From Megalobrama amblycephala (taxonomy: Eukaryota; Chordata; Actinopteri; Cypriniformes; Xenocyprididae), in the NCBI RefSeq assembly GCF_018812025.1, contig NC_063049.1:12343537-12407536 (forward strand): a stretch of 64,000 nucleotides of DNA. The letters are read 5' to 3'. Below, piece by piece: positions 11,965-24,060 of the stretch. Within the stretch, counting starts at the first letter, position 1, and every line of letters begins with the position of its first letter. Below the pieces are notes generated by a model. The model made no database searches, was not told the DNA's origin, and saw only the letters and a list, made by a program, of their open reading frames with translations. The position numbers and the translations under genes are program-made.

Positions 11965-13650
11965 TAATATATACTGTATAAAAGCTGGTCATCAAAAAAA
12001 AAAAAAAAAAAAAAACTGATATAGTTAACATTTCAGAATTGGGCATCGAGACCTTCAGTGTAAATGGGGCCTAAGACTATTTAGTCTTGTAAACACCCTC
12101 TTTGCATGTAAAACTAGATACAGCACTGTTGTGCACATAAATACAAGCTGCATGTTTGATGTTGAGTCCAATGTAATCTTCGCTGTCACATCCTTAAATA
12201 ACAGCCTTTTTACAAAGTTGAATCACACTGAGACAGGTTCATAAAACAATCAGCACACATAAATGCACTTCTCAAACTGTGAAGGTCAGACTAAAATCAT
12301 CTGAGATATTCTTAAAAATAAACTTCAGCCACTCTTTCCTGACATTAGGAAATGATTTCTAAAGATCCTCAGCACATCAGTGCAGTACTTGCAGACAGCT
12401 CTATTCAATGAGCTGTGTCAGCACTTACTGATCCCCTTTGCCAAGTAACTTGGATCCATTCAGCATTCTTTTCCAGTCAACTCAGCGTACATTATTCTTT
12501 TATTTTCATCACACAGTAATGGAACACTGGGAACATGTGGATCTGAGTGGTCTTCCTGGTATTCCAATTTGTTTATTTACATGACTATAAACATTAGTCC
12601 CCACAGGGATTGTGATCTCCTTTCTGTCTGTTCCCCTGGTACAGATCAGGTGCTCTTGGCCCTGAATTGTGGGTTTCAGATGCTTTGACATGACATACGT
12701 TTTTAGAGTCTCACCCGAATTAACAAAGACAAGAACATTTTTATGCACTGAATTTAATTCAGTTGTTTGTTTGTTTTTAATTAACATATTTGAAATTATT
12801 TATACAAATATTTTTTCCTCACTTTCACAATGTGATCTAGAATTGTTTTCATAATAGTCTGTTTACATTATAAAATGTCCATTCAGTATTTGTCGGATTA
12901 CATATAAAAATGTGCATACTGTTTATGCTAGTAACGTGAAAAGTAATGTTTGTTTGAGAATCTAATTATATGCAATAATACATACATATTCTCGTATATA
13001 TGTATACATAATACATATTCTCGTGTATAGGTTTATAAAGGTTTTGGTTAATGAATTAGCCTTTTACCCAATAAACAATGGAAACAAGCATTGGAATGTG
13101 AACAATGGGAAGTCATCAGAAACAGAGATGTCTGTGTATTCGAATAAACATTCCTAAATGTATTGGTTTCTTCCTGGGGAATGCTTGCCATAACACAGAT
13201 GGAGAGAATCAGTCCCACTTCTCTGCAGGTATTTCCTTATGGAGACCCTGAAGGCAGAGCTTGCATATCGGATTTGAAGGCCTTTGTGTTGTTGTTGTTG
13301 TACCCTCTGCTTGCACTTTTATAAGCTTGTTTTCTCCATAAATGACATTTGTCAAACGTGATGGGAATTGCAGACGACCACAACTTCAGTGTTGTATTTT
13401 TTCAGAGTCAGCAAGTTAGAGGAACAGTCATAGGGTGTGTTCTCATAAAAAGTTGTTGTGCATCAGGACTGCCAATGAATGTTACTTGGTCTTCGTTAGG
13501 GTGAAGTTTGTAATTTCTTTTGGGCTTCTCAACCAAGTACTTTTCAGTACCATTTAGTACTGCTACTGGTGCAGAAATTAAACAGTTTATCTGTAATGTT
13601 CACAATACAACTGACAATACTTCCTCTGTGTGTTTTTCATCTCTCCCCAG

Positions 13651-13806
13651 ACCGGTAAATCTGCTTCTGGACAGGACCAGCACTGATATCACTTCCTTTC
13701 ACACGATGGGCGATTGGCTGGAGAGTGCAAGGACGTTGCCCTGTAAAGATGCGTTCAGTGGTGTTAGCTATAGCTCCTGTGATACACTGGCCAAAACATC
13801 AGCAGA
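13651..13806 (+). CDS. epha3: epha3 exon: linker and first half of SAM domain
   Basis: The exon is 156 bp. It completes the split Arg codon from 5500 and ends with two bases of a Glu codon before donor GTAAGA at 13807. It encodes PVNLLLDRTSTDITSFHTMG, then DWLESARTLPCKDAFSGVSY and SSCDTLAKTSAE. The DWL ... YSSCDTLAK pattern is the N-terminal half of the Eph SAM (sterile alpha motif) domain, a helical protein-interaction module. The PxNLLLD-DIT-F-T-GDWL pattern fits EPHA3, while EPHA4 reads differently here. The longer plus-strand frame starting at 13520 is intron read-through. Confidence 0.95.
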
Positions 13807-13844
13807 GTAAGAGCCTTTCAGGTTTTTGTATTATAAAACTAAAA

Positions 13845-14430
13845 TCTGCACTATACCAGTCAAAAGTTTGGACTAATTTTGTTTTGTTTTTTTGGTTATT
13901 TTATGGTTATGATTATGAAGGCTACATTTATTTTCAAAATGTAAATATAAAATGTAATTGTGATGGTAAAGCTCCAGTCTTCAGTGTCACATGATCCTTC
14001 AGAAACCATTCTAATATGCTGATTTGGTGCTTAATTATTATCAGTTATTATTGGTACTTAATTTTTAAAAATTGTTCTTATTATTATCAATGTTGAAACT
14101 TACCCCAAACTTACGTATATCATGGTTTCCACAAAGATATTAAGTGGCAAATACCTTTCAACGTTGATAATAATAAGAAATGCTTCTTAAACACCAAGTC
14201 AGAATTTTAGAATAATTTCTAAAGGATCATGTGACACTAAAGGAATGTCAGCTGAAAGTTCAGCTTTTCCATCACAGGAATGGACTATATTTTAAAATAT
14301 ATTTTAGAAGAACATTTTTAATTGTAATAATATTTCACAATATTACTGCTTTTACTGTATTATTACTGAGCATAAGAGACTAAAACATTGAAAATCTTAC
14401 AAACCAGAAACTCTTGACTGGTGGTTTTCT
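13845..14430. mobile_element. decayed MITE of the 8410 family
   Basis: It starts near ACCAGTCAAAAGTTTGGAC and ends near GAAACTCTTGACTGGTGG. In between are the family's ATGATCCTTCAGAAACCATTCTAATATGCTGATT segment and its inverted partner (about 14195-14235). Only the 5' end of the SAM-coding exon lies nearby; the element begins about 40 bp past the donor site. Confidence 0.6.
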
Positions 14431-15549
14431 GTATATGTATAAACAATCATAAGTACAAACATACTTTTGTTTATATTGTGTACACAGTCACCAGTTTTGA
14501 AGGAACAGTACACTCAAATATGAAAATGCTGTCATTTGCTCATGTTCTTGTTGTTCCAACTCATATGATTCTCTTTGAAACACAAAATGGGACTTTTTTG
14601 ACCATTTTGATGTGTGTAAAAGCACTTTATTTGGATGAGAGGCTAAATAATGTAATGGGTGCCCTTTTCTTCTATTACTGATGAGTTTTTTTTGTAGCAT
14701 TCTGTATTTTTGAGTCCAAGGCAACAGACAAGAGATATAATTTAGGATTATTACCATAAAACAGCCTAAAACTGATGCAGAAGACAGTGACAAATTTATT
14801 TACAGATCAGTTTCCAGTAAATGAATCCCAGCTTTGGTTAATCCATTAAAGATGGCCATTACATTTGTTATTAATCTCCAATGACAGTGCTTTTGTAATG
14901 TTTTTCCCCCCATTATAATCCAATAAATGCAAAAAAAAAAGAAAGAAAAAAACACCTCTTGCCAAAAGTAAAAGTGCTGCCCTCCCATAATCCCCAGTAT
15001 TGGATGCTCTCAGCTGAGTCAAACAAAATTCTAATAATAAAGACCCTATTCTGCTCCACGATGTAGATCTGCTTTTATGGGAAATGCTTTGTAGATGTTG
15101 ATTAGGAACCTTGCCTAGCCTGGTTAGCATCTCCTGAGACCACTTTTCGATTCAAATGACGAGGCATTTGACAATGTAAATAATTTGACATTCAGAACTT
15201 CAAAATGATCAAAGGCCCGGTCTCGGAACAGTGGCAGTACTGTGCTGCATGGTACCCTCAGGACTAAACATCTAAACACCGAGCAGTCTGTAATTAAGTT
15301 TGCTTGTCTTTATATTTTGTTCAGATGTCAGCGTAAATAATCACATGCAAATAGCAGCCCTCATCCATGACCTAGATTGGGTTATTTAATATGCAGTTTG
15401 TCTCTCCAGTTTGTTTGGCCTTCTGTAGTGAGGGGACACCACCACTCTTTGGCTGACCACAGAATCGTGTGTTTATAATTTTTGTGAATTTTAAAATCGA
15501 ATGCATTCATTTATATGTCTGAACTGCTGAAAAGACCAGGATCACCATT

Positions 15550-16560
15550 AACATCAGTTTACAGACTAGGTTTAAGGCTTAAGCCTAGTCCCAGACTAAA
15601 ATGCATGTTTGAGCTGTTTTAACTGAAAGCAACTTGCACTGACATACAGTACCGTGCAAAAGTCTTAGGCATGTCAGTATTTTCACCCCCCAAGGTTTTA
15701 AGCCAGTTATTTATATCTTTTGCTGTAGTGTGTCAATAGGAAATATCCTTTCACATTTCCAAACATTCATTTTGCCATTAATTGTAATAATCCAGTGAGA
15801 TTTTTGAATACACAAGGAGTCTGACAACAGCCGGTGCTCCACACAGTGATCTGATCTCACCATCATCGAATCCGTCTGTGATTACATGAAGAAACAGATG
15901 AAACTGAGACAAACTAAATCCAGGAGAACTGTGGCCGTGTCTCTAAGATGCTTGAAGAAACCTGCCTGATACAGTACTGTGAAGAGTTTTAGGCACTTGT
16001 GTAAAAATGCATTTAAAACAGCTCTTGTCCAGGTACACTTGTGCATCATTTTTCAGGTAGCTTTGGAGGCAGGTTTCTTAAAATCTCTTGGAGACACGGC
16101 CACAGTTCTTCTGCATGTGGTTTGTCTCAGTTTCATATGTTTCTTCATGTAATCACAGATGGATTTGATGATGCTGAGCTCTGATCTCCATGTGGAGCAC
16201 CGGCTGTTATCAGTCTTATTGTGTATTCAAAAATCTCACTGGATTATTACAATTAATGGCAAAATGAATGTTTGGAAATGTGAACGGATATTTCCTATTG
16301 ACACACTACAGCAAAAGATATAAATAACTGGCTTAAAACCTTTTTTGGGGGTGAAAATACTGACGTGCCTAAGACTTTTGCACAGTACTGTATCTTAAAA
16401 TTTGTCAGTGCCTCTGTTTTGTCTCAAGATGCAGATCAGTAATGTTTAAAAAAGGCACGTTTATAAAAGCTACTTAAATGTCCTAATTAAACTAAGGCCT
16501 AATACTGGCTTCATTTCAACCAGGCCTTTACAGAATGTTTTGGATTCTGTAAACTGCACT
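15550..16560. mobile_element. older interspersed repeat interrupted by a Tc1-type foldback
   Basis: The outer repeat reads GTTTACAGACTAGGTTTAAGG ... TTGCACTGACATA on the left and resumes at TATCTTAAAATTTGTCAGTGCC on the right, ending near GGATTCTGTAAACTGCAC. Its two halves join cleanly at a TA dinucleotide, with the foldback 15648-16391 in between. Its terminal GTTTACAGA and TCTGTAAAC are inverted repeats. Confidence 0.65.
15648..16391. mobile_element. Tc1-type foldback element (744 bp) with TA target duplication
   Basis: The left end CAGTACCGTGCAAAAGTCTTAGGCA is the inverse of the right end TGCCTAAGACTTTTGCACAGTACTG. Both sides are flanked by TA, as for Tc1/mariner insertions. The two arms (about 350 bp each) are largely complementary, for example TAAGCCAGTTATTTATATCTTTTGCTGTAG against CTACAGCAAAAGATATAAATAACTGGCTTA. 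There is no coding capacity. Confidence 0.82.
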
Positions 16561-17016
16561 AACCTTCTGCTGCCTCACTAGCTTGACCAGCAAAACCACC
16601 AACCAGCTTCACCAGTGAGACTATGCAAGATCAATCAGCTTCACTAAGTTTGCTAATAAACAACAACCAGTACCATAGACAAAACTACACCAGAATAAAC
16701 CATTACTAACCAGGCTAAAAGCTGCACCAAATTAGGTAACACTGTTTAGAAGACTGTCTGCTTAATATCTGCTAACACTTTTTATTTTGATGGTTCCCTA
16801 ACGGACATTCTACTGACTATACAGTAAGTAACTTTGCAAGTACATGTCAATTTATTAAACAAACCCCAACCATAACCCTAGCTTAACAGTCTACTAATGA
16901 GAGTTTTGACATGTGGTTTCAAATTAATGAGAGTTAGTTGATAGGTTATGTAGTTGCAAAGTTACTTATTTAGTAGAATGCCTAAAGTGGACTATCGAAA
17001 TAAAGTGTATCCCTAG

Positions 17017-17515
17017 TTAAGTATTAGCAAAATCCCTTTAAGACAAGTTATTTTACACGGCGGGCATCTTTGAAATGCCTCTCGGGCATGCAAGTGCAAC
17101 TCCTATCTCTTTGAATGGGGAAACATCAAATTCTCCAGAGCTGTTTGCCAAGCTTTTGATTAAATTTAAAATTTGTAATCACCAATGAAATCTGACAACA
17201 ACTGTCTCAAATTTTTTTTCCAAACACTCGAATCATGTCAAAAAACTGTATTTTTTTAGGCTGGATCAAGCTAATGCGCATGCACAGACCTAAATGCACG
17301 TCTCTTGTGCCTCATTTCGGAGGCATGCGTCTGACTGTTTCTATAGAAACTGGTGCTTCTAACGGCCGCTGCAGTGACGCGATGAATTTACCAGTCGGCA
17401 AACGGCTCTTATTTAGAAGGCTTATTCCGCCATGTTGCGCGTTGCACTTTCTCCTATTAAAAACAATACGAGTGACACGTCTTGTGTTATTTTATAGTCT
17501 TTGGTATTAGGCAGC
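17017..17515. repeat. probable interspersed repeat
   Basis: The block starting CCCTTTAAGACAAGTTATTT and ending near CACGTCTTGTGTTATTTTATAG is much more GC-rich than its flanks. It resembles, from memory, a frequent cyprinid repeat, but this cannot be verified here. A 91-codon frame (17235-17510) crosses it with no recognisable domain, and I do not treat it as a gene. It sits between two blocks rich in ACCAGC-type motifs. Confidence 0.4.
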
Positions 17516-18489
17516 ATGAACAATGTCAGTATCAAACCAGCATTAAACAACATAACCCAGCAACAAAGTAAAATCACACCAACATTACTACCATCCATCA
17601 GTACTAATCAGCTACAAGTCAGCACTAACAAGTACAAAAACCACAAAATGAGCAAAAAGTCAACATAGACCAGCTCTACATTGGCATGGGGATTTATATT
17701 GGTCTTTTCAGCAGAATGTTTAAAGAGTGCACCAACTTGAGAGTTCTAGACAAATTTGTGATCATAAAGATAATAAAATAAAATGCTTCATAAAATTGTT
17801 CAAACTTAAATAAGCCATGAAAACTACTGCAGTGTAATGGATCTGCCAGAAACACAAAGAATCACAAGAGATAGATCATTATTGATGATTTATTCACTTA
17901 TCACTTTATCTTGGTTGTGTGCCTCTGGTTTTTGTTGTTGATGAAGTGTAGTTAGTTTACCAGATGTTTGGCCTCTTATTACAATTTTATGTTAAATTGA
18001 ACAGAATGTTATGCTTTTAATCTACCATTGAAAGTTTCACCTTATTCAGCACACACAAGTCACATTAGACTGTAGACAACTATGAATTTATGTGGCAAGC
18101 AGCATTCAATGGTTATACCTTCTTGTGTTTTTGTTTGAAAAATGGTAGTTAATAGTGACACTTTTTCATATATAGTAAATAAGGTGTAAATTGTTATTTA
18201 AAACAAAGTTCCACCGAGGGATCATTTACATAAAATACAAGTGTGCTATTAGTATTCTTAAAAAGAGAGAGAGAGAGTATACTTTTAGTTTGCTTTTGAT
18301 AAACTTATCAGAGATACAAAAAAACTATACTTAAGTAAACTTGGCTTATACTGACAAATACATGGAAAAGTTTGGCCAATACTTGTACTTAATTTTTTGA
18401 TCGAGATATACTTAATAGAATTTAATATTCTAAATATTCTTGGCTAGTGTTATAAAATATAAATGTGTTAATGCTAGTTCTGTTTACTA

Positions 18490-18910
18490 TGGAAGCCTGT
18501 TTCCGCGATGGAATAAAACAATTTAAAAGAAAATTGCGTCTTTTTATCTCACAATTCAGACTTTTTTCCTCACAATTGCTAGTTTATGTCTCATAATTAT
18601 GACATTTTTCTCAGAACTGTGGGATATAAACGCTATTGCGAGTTACAGAGTCCAGTTCTGAGGAAAAGATAAAAGATTTTTTTCTCAGAATTGCGAGTTT
18701 ATATGTCAATTCTGACTTTATAACTCGCAATTGCATGTTATAAAGTCAGAAAAGCAAGTTTTGCAAGTTTGTATCTCACAATTCCGACTTTATAACGCAC
18801 AATTGCAACTTTATAACTCACAATTGCGCGTTTATGTCTGGTAATTCTGAGGGGGGAAAAAGTCTGAGATAAAAATGACCTTTTTATTCAGTAGTGGAAA
18901 CAAGCTTCCA
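18490..18910. repeat. element with internal degenerate CACAATTG/TTTATAACTC repeats
   Basis: The ends GGAAGCCTGTTTCCGC and GTGGAAACAAGCTTCC are imperfect inverted repeats. Between them a unit of roughly 20-25 bases (CACAATTGCGAGTTTAT, ACTTTATAACTC and variants, in both orientations) recurs about ten times. A shorter, decayed relative lies near 46282-46460 (CACCATGGAATAAAA and CTCACAATTTTGACTTTTTTC). Confidence 0.6.
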
Positions 18911-20087
18911 AAAGTTTACTCCTTAGAGTGGTCTATTAAATACATCTTTTAGGTTGTACTCCACCATATTTTACATATATGATAAACTTACATGATCAAT
19001 TTTATAGTTACAAATCAGAAAACCCACACAGAAACAGATAATTTAACTGACAGTTCTTCTAAAGTGTGTGTAAACTATATGTATGGTGTTAAGTTTACTT
19101 AAAGAAAACTTACAAGTATACTTTCAGTATAAAATCTACTAAGAGTGTACTTCAAAGTGTACTTTCATAAATTAAAAAAGTGTGCTAGAAGTGTATAGCT
19201 AGTAAACATTGTATGGATTCAATTATAGTTCAACATTTAAGTTGCAATAAAAAAGAAAACAAAGTCTACTACTATGTTTAATAGCACTTAAATGTTTAAT
19301 TTTATAAACTAAAAAGTGGACCAATTTAGTCCCAATAAGTATTGAAAAAGTACACTTACAAATATATGTAGTGCATTGATTCTAGTGTATTTACTACGTA
19401 AAGCAAACTTGGAAATTGTACTCAAACTTTACTTAAAGTTACTTAACTTAAAGCATACTTCTTTTTTGTAATGGATGCTTTAAAATGAAAATGACTTGAT
19501 TCCTTCAGCAGTAAAGATGTTTTACAGCTGTAAAATGGTATAACAGTAACTCCTTGATTTCAGCTGTTTCAGTCTGATCACAGTGTATCTTATTTTGCAC
19601 TACAGATGACAGATTAGTTAAAGTTTTGTCACACAGAAATGTTGCAGGCCTGTCTTGATTGACACTGTGAGCATTTGTTTGGCTGATGTCAGTGCATTAG
19701 CAGTGCATTGACGATAAACAGCCTGTGTCAGTCGATCTAAAGCTTTATTTTGCCCATAGAATCTGTCTGACTGAAGTCAGACCAGCAGCCACTTGCCCTG
19801 AGTGGGAGCCGTCCATGGGAATTACAACACTTTAAAGCGTATAGACTGGATGGTGGGTTTCGATCATAGCTTATCTATTGCTGGCTGCTCCCTCAAGCTT
19901 TTGCTTGCACTCAAGTCCATTTCGGGACTAAATCGACGCTGCACTTTGTAGAAGTGTTTCTAACAGAACTCATGCCTGAGGTGTGCATAGCCTAACCTAG
20001 GTTGTAACATAAACTTGCTTGCACTAATATGCTATAATGATATTCACTGCACAGCTTTTGCATCCCCTGATCTGACAATACTAAGAA

Positions 20088-20134
20088 TTTATTTATTTAT
20101 TTATGTATGTATGTATGTATGTATGTATGTATGT
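20088..20134. repeat. TTTA/TGTA tetranucleotide microsatellite
   Basis: Three to four TTTA units run into about eight TGTA units, followed by a T-rich run to about 20153. It lies within the last epha3 intron. Confidence 0.9.
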
Positions 20135-21144
20135 TGTTGTTTTTTTTTTTTTTGCAAAAACTCCTGTTCTTGAGCTCATGAAAGTGATTGGTTTGTCATA
20201 TGTTTGCAATGTGCAATCTGATCTAATGGGAAAAACGTGACTTGACATAAGTTTTTGTAAAACCTGAAATACGCTGTACAAATAGCTGCAGTTTCCAGGT
20301 GAAATGTCCATTGAGTGGAATTGTATTGTTATACAGATGAGGCTTTAATAAGGTTAACAAAAACATCACCAAATAATGTTCTAGTGACTTTAAATCAGTT
20401 AGTACCACCTACGGGAATAGATGTTTAAATTAAATGTAATTAAATGTAATTATAGAACCAAAGTTCAACCTGAGAACAGACCATTGCATCTTCCGGTGCA
20501 TTTAATTCAGTAATATGTTTATGGATAGTTAGTGCAAAATTTAAAATCTCTTTCAAATTGTGCCTTCTTTGTCAATATTTTCATTGGGATGGCCCAAATA
20601 ATAGTTATTTTTACACAAAATATTGTTAGTTAGTTAGTTATTATTTTTTAAAGCTACAATGTAATTCTTTGTTAGAAATTTATCACAACAGATGTCAGCC
20701 AGCTGACATATTTAAAGTAATCAAACACGCAACAACAATATTCTAAAACAATATTATTTTAACCCTTTTTTTTTTTAAGTTTGCAAGATTGAGTCCTGAA
20801 CTACACTACTATTCAAAAGTGTGGGGTCAGTAAGATTTTTTTAGACAAATAAAACTTATTTTTAGCAAGGGTATATTAAATGGAAAGAAAACATTTTTAA
20901 TGTTACAAAAATTCTGTTTCAAATAAATGCTGTTCTTTTGAACTTTATCAAAGAATTCTGAAAATCTGAACACTATTCATCAAATACAGTTATTGTTTTT
21001 GTATGGCTTCAGTAGGTTTGAAATATACACTATATTACAAACTGAAGCCATAATTTGTGGAACAAAATAAAAATGTAACCTTCCCCTTGTCTCATTGAGA
21101 GTAAACAGCTCTTTTAGTGGCACTTCTGGTCATTTCAGCTACAG

Positions 21145-21328
21145 CAGGGGTGTCCAAACTCGGCCGCTGTCCTGCAGAATTTAGCTCCAACCCCAATAAA
21201 ACACACCTGAACCAGCTAATCAAAGTCTAACTTGGCATACTAGAAACTTAATGGCAGGTGTTTTGGAGCTGGTTGGAGCAAAACTCTGCAGGACAGCGGC
21301 CCTCCAGGACCGAGTCTGGACACCCCTG
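21145..21328. mobile_element. hAT-type MITE (184 bp)
   Basis: The termini CAGGGGTGTCCAAACTCGG and CCGAGTCTGGACACCCCTG are inverted repeats of the hAT type. They are flanked by 8-bp target duplications AGCTACAG (21137-21144) and AACTACAG (21329-21336), differing at one base. The interior is itself near-palindromic (GGCCGCTGTCCTGCAGA against TCTGCAGGACAGCGGCC). Non-coding. Confidence 0.88.
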
Positions 21329-21887
21329 AACTACAGCGACTTTACCTACAGCGACGTATTTTACGTTGTGCAAAAAATGCATGTAGAGTCACGTTTTTCC
21401 TGTGACACCAGGTAGGATATGTGGGCGCAGGATGAACTCATCCATATGGTAAGTCTGGAGAGTCTATCCACGATTGTAAATAATGCAAGCTTCTGTCAGC
21501 TGTTGCATGGATCTCATTAAATGAAAAATGTCGTTCTTTTTCCCTCCGGGGTAACCCTGACAGTGCTGTTCCTTTCAAATTACGGTAGAAATAACCAACT
21601 CAGAAAATGAAGCAGCTTCTCCAATTTCTCATCACTGGAAGCTGTAAATCAGCCCTTTTTTTAAGTTATAACAAAAAGTCTGTCATGAGTCCAGAGAGCA
21701 GCTCCTCGACTTATTGTATGCGTATGGCAGCATGGTGTCCGCCTGGAATACTTTGTCCTACATGACTGACACATGCAGTCTGAGGCAGAGCGGCGCTGCG
21801 GGCTTGTCATTAATGTCACCATATGTCAAACAGTGAGAGCTTTATTTTACCCATACTCACTGTCTCTCTCTCCACTTTGACACACAG

Positions 21888-21993
21888 GGACTTCAAGAAA
21901 GTCGGTGTGACGATTGTTGGACCTCAGAAGAAGATCGTGAGCAGCCTAACAACACTTGAAACACACTCAAAGAATGGTCCAGTTCCTGTGTAA
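21888..21993 (+). CDS. epha3: epha3 terminal coding exon: SAM C-half and PDZ ligand
   Basis: This exon completes the Glu codon and encodes DFKKVGVTIVGPQKKIVSSL, then TTLETHSKNGPVPV and TAA (21991-21993). VGVTIVGPQKKI is the SAM domain's final helix region. The C-terminal PVPV ends in a hydrophobic residue and acts as a PDZ-binding motif in Eph receptors. KNGPVPV is the EPHA3 ending, and this is the strongest paralogue discriminator in the window. Summed with upstream exons, 214 complete residues are encoded, equal to the distance from the equivalent valine to the C-terminus in the 983-residue human EPHA3 (established knowledge). Confidence 0.96.
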
Positions 21994-22753
21994 AATTAAA
22001 AACGAGTGATGGAAAAGAAAGATACTTATATGAGATTGATGCTGCTTTGGCTTTAACAGACCAGAAATAGACATTAAATGAAAAGAGGAAGTGGAACTAG
22101 AATTCTTGAATACATGTGCGAAGCAGAACAACCTTCCTGGAGAACGATCACGTCTTCCCGGGCACGAGGTGCAAAGACAAGGAGCGCGTCTCTCAGCGAC
22201 TGACAGGTTGCCTTATCGGCGAGACACGGGAGAGGTGGATGAGCGTGGGCCTCATGTTTAGGAGTCTGCGCTCATGCTTACATGGCTCTTATAGACAAAA
22301 GCCTCCTAGAGGATGGAAGCCGGTCCGATCTGAATGGATTTAATGAAAAGCTCTTCACATGTGGCAGGGGAGCATTAAAAATCCTTCAGGAAAAACTTTG
22401 CAAAAGCATTCGTCTTCCTTTTGGAAGGTAGCACTTCAGAGAGGCAATAGTTTTGGTGGTTTTTTGCCACTTGTGGAAAAGCCCCCTTTAATTCTTCTGG
22501 AGAAAAGCAGGAGAAATACAGCTGGTTACTGTTAGAGCAATCTGGTAATGCTTGTTAGGATCTGACACATTTGGCTATATATTTGATAATAAACCATTAA
22601 TCTGCACGTGCAGAGAGCCATTCTCGAGAATCAGGGATGGAGTAGAGGAGGCGTTTGGTAAACTTGCCATTTAAATGGTTTATTTGTTAATGTAGCCCAT
22701 GACATATGTTTGTTTGTACCACTGTGTTCAGATGATATATGAATTCATTATCA

Positions 22754-22759
22754 AATAAA
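22754..22759 (+). promoter_or_regulatory. candidate proximal polyadenylation signal
   Basis: AATAAA occurs 761 bases after the epha3 stop codon, in TATCAAATAAAAACAATACACTAC, with an A-rich stretch after it. Use of this site is inferred, not shown. Confidence 0.4.
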
Positions 22760-23362
22760 AACAATACACTACAAAGAAAAAAAAATGTTTACTAGAATCA
22801 GTAACAATCAATAAATCATAATGTACTGAATCATTTTTATGGATGCATCACATAAGAAAACCAGACAGAATACCATCTCAGATATGATAAGGGACATGGG
22901 CTATGTTCGAAATAAAATACTACTGTAGCTTACTACATACTGCCTGTTTAGTGGGTGAAACAAAGGATTTTGCAACAAGATTTTAAATTATAGTGTTGTC
23001 ACATGACCTCATCACGCTGCTTGTTTAATGCAATGGCATCCAGTAATATGGTTCCTTTCGCATTTTTCATATATACAAATTCATATTGAAATCATGTTGA
23101 CTTGATATCACTATGACTTGCTTCACCTCAGAAACTAGTACTCTTTTCAGTTGTCATCACAAATCCCTCTTATTTTTCAGCCCTTTCATTCCAATCACCT
23201 GACTGCATTTTGGCAAGTCTAATTTTTTTTTACAATCCAATCAGTTCCAGATTGATTAAACAAAGTCCCAGCCCTCATTTTTTCACATTTGGCAGCCAAT
23301 CAAATAATGAGTCAAGAAAGACAATTAAATGTCACATGAATTTTCCCCCCTAAACCACTTAA

Positions 23363-23647
23363 AGGGATAGTTCACCCAAAATTAATATTCTGTCATCATT
23401 TAGTCAACCTCATGTTGTTCTAAACCTGTATGTCTGTATGAATCTTCTGTGGAACTATAAGATATACTGAGAATTTGTTTACTTTTTTTTTTTTTTTTTC
23501 ATTGAGCGCCAAAACAGTTTAGTTACTAAAAATGTTCAAAATATCTTCTTTTGTGTTCTGCAGATGAAAGAAAGTCATACAGGTTTGGAACGACATGAGG
23601 GTGAGTAAATTGTGACAGGATTTCCGTTTTTTGGGTGAACACTCCCT
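23363..23647. mobile_element. TTAA-flanked MITE (285 bp), complete
   Basis: Termini AGGGATAGTTCACCC and GGGTGAACACTCCCT are flanked on both sides by TTAA (23359-23362 and 23648-23651), the target duplication of piggyBac- and Kolobok-type transposons. The sub-terminal arms are complementary (TCATTTAGTCAACCTCATGTTG against GAACGACATGAGGGTGAGTAAA). Copies in various states occur near 2145, 4874, 55948, 56184 and 60077. Confidence 0.82.
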
Positions 23648-24060
23648 TTAAATGCAAACCCCACCCCAGAGCTGATTTCACTGGTCAGCTCAATCAGGCA
23701 GTCACCTGTCAAGACATGACCCATGCTGTTGACAGGACCAGTGAAATCTGCTGGGCGGAGTTTGTGCTGAACTGGTTTAGGGAAACGAATAGTGCAAATA
23801 TCACAGCTATTTCCAGCAATGCGTCACACCGGAAACGGAAGTTTAAATCGAGCGTGTTACATTGTGGGATATAGTATTTTGTGCAGTGTACTCTGTGTAC
23901 AATTGTATATCTTTTGGATATTCCATGCATACAGAACATATGCATTCTGTGCACAGTACATACACTGTATACTTTAAAAATAGTAATAGTAGTATGGTAG
24001 TGTGCTATTCCGAACATACCCATTCTCTGTAGTTTCATGTAGTGAAGTTCACTTTGAGAT

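Larger units (their letters stand above)
5501..13650 (+). other. epha3 intron (8.2 kb) with two Tc1 relics and MITEs
   Basis: Donor GTACGT at 5501; acceptor CTCTCCCCAG ending at 13650. About 6340-7100 shows no recognised repeat. A degraded MITE with a perfect hairpin lies at about 7850-8230. A large inverted repeat at 8410-9349 is followed by a TA microsatellite and two damaged Tc1 elements (9414-11962). From 11963 to 13650 I see an A-run near 11993-12016, then AT-rich sequence without recognisable genes or repeats. Frames such as 12509-12787 have no family features. Confidence 0.8.
13807..21887 (+). other. epha3 last intron (8.1 kb)
   Basis: Donor GTAAGA at 13807; acceptor GACACACAG ending at 21887. 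It holds decayed MITE copies (about 13845-14430, 14500-14800 and 20805-21010), a nested foldback (15550-16560), and ACCAGC-rich repeat pieces (about 16575-16740 and 17517-17690). It also holds a probable interspersed repeat at 17017-17515, a TATAA/CACAATTG-rich element (18490-18910), a microsatellite near 20088-20134 and a hAT MITE (21145-21328). The interval 15000-15480 has no recognised repeat. From about 18160 to 19460, short AGTACTT/AAGTATACTT motifs recur and suggest another old repeat. Confidence 0.8.

Noticed and set aside
22116..22343. 75-codon frame soon after the epha3 stop
   Set aside because: No family features and positioned in the inferred 3' UTR; treated as chance.
23363..23647. 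SINE interpretation of the TTAAAGGGATAGTTCACCC repeats
   Set aside because: They have terminal inverted repeats and TTAA duplications and lack a tRNA-like promoter and a 3' tail, so they are DNA-transposon MITEs.
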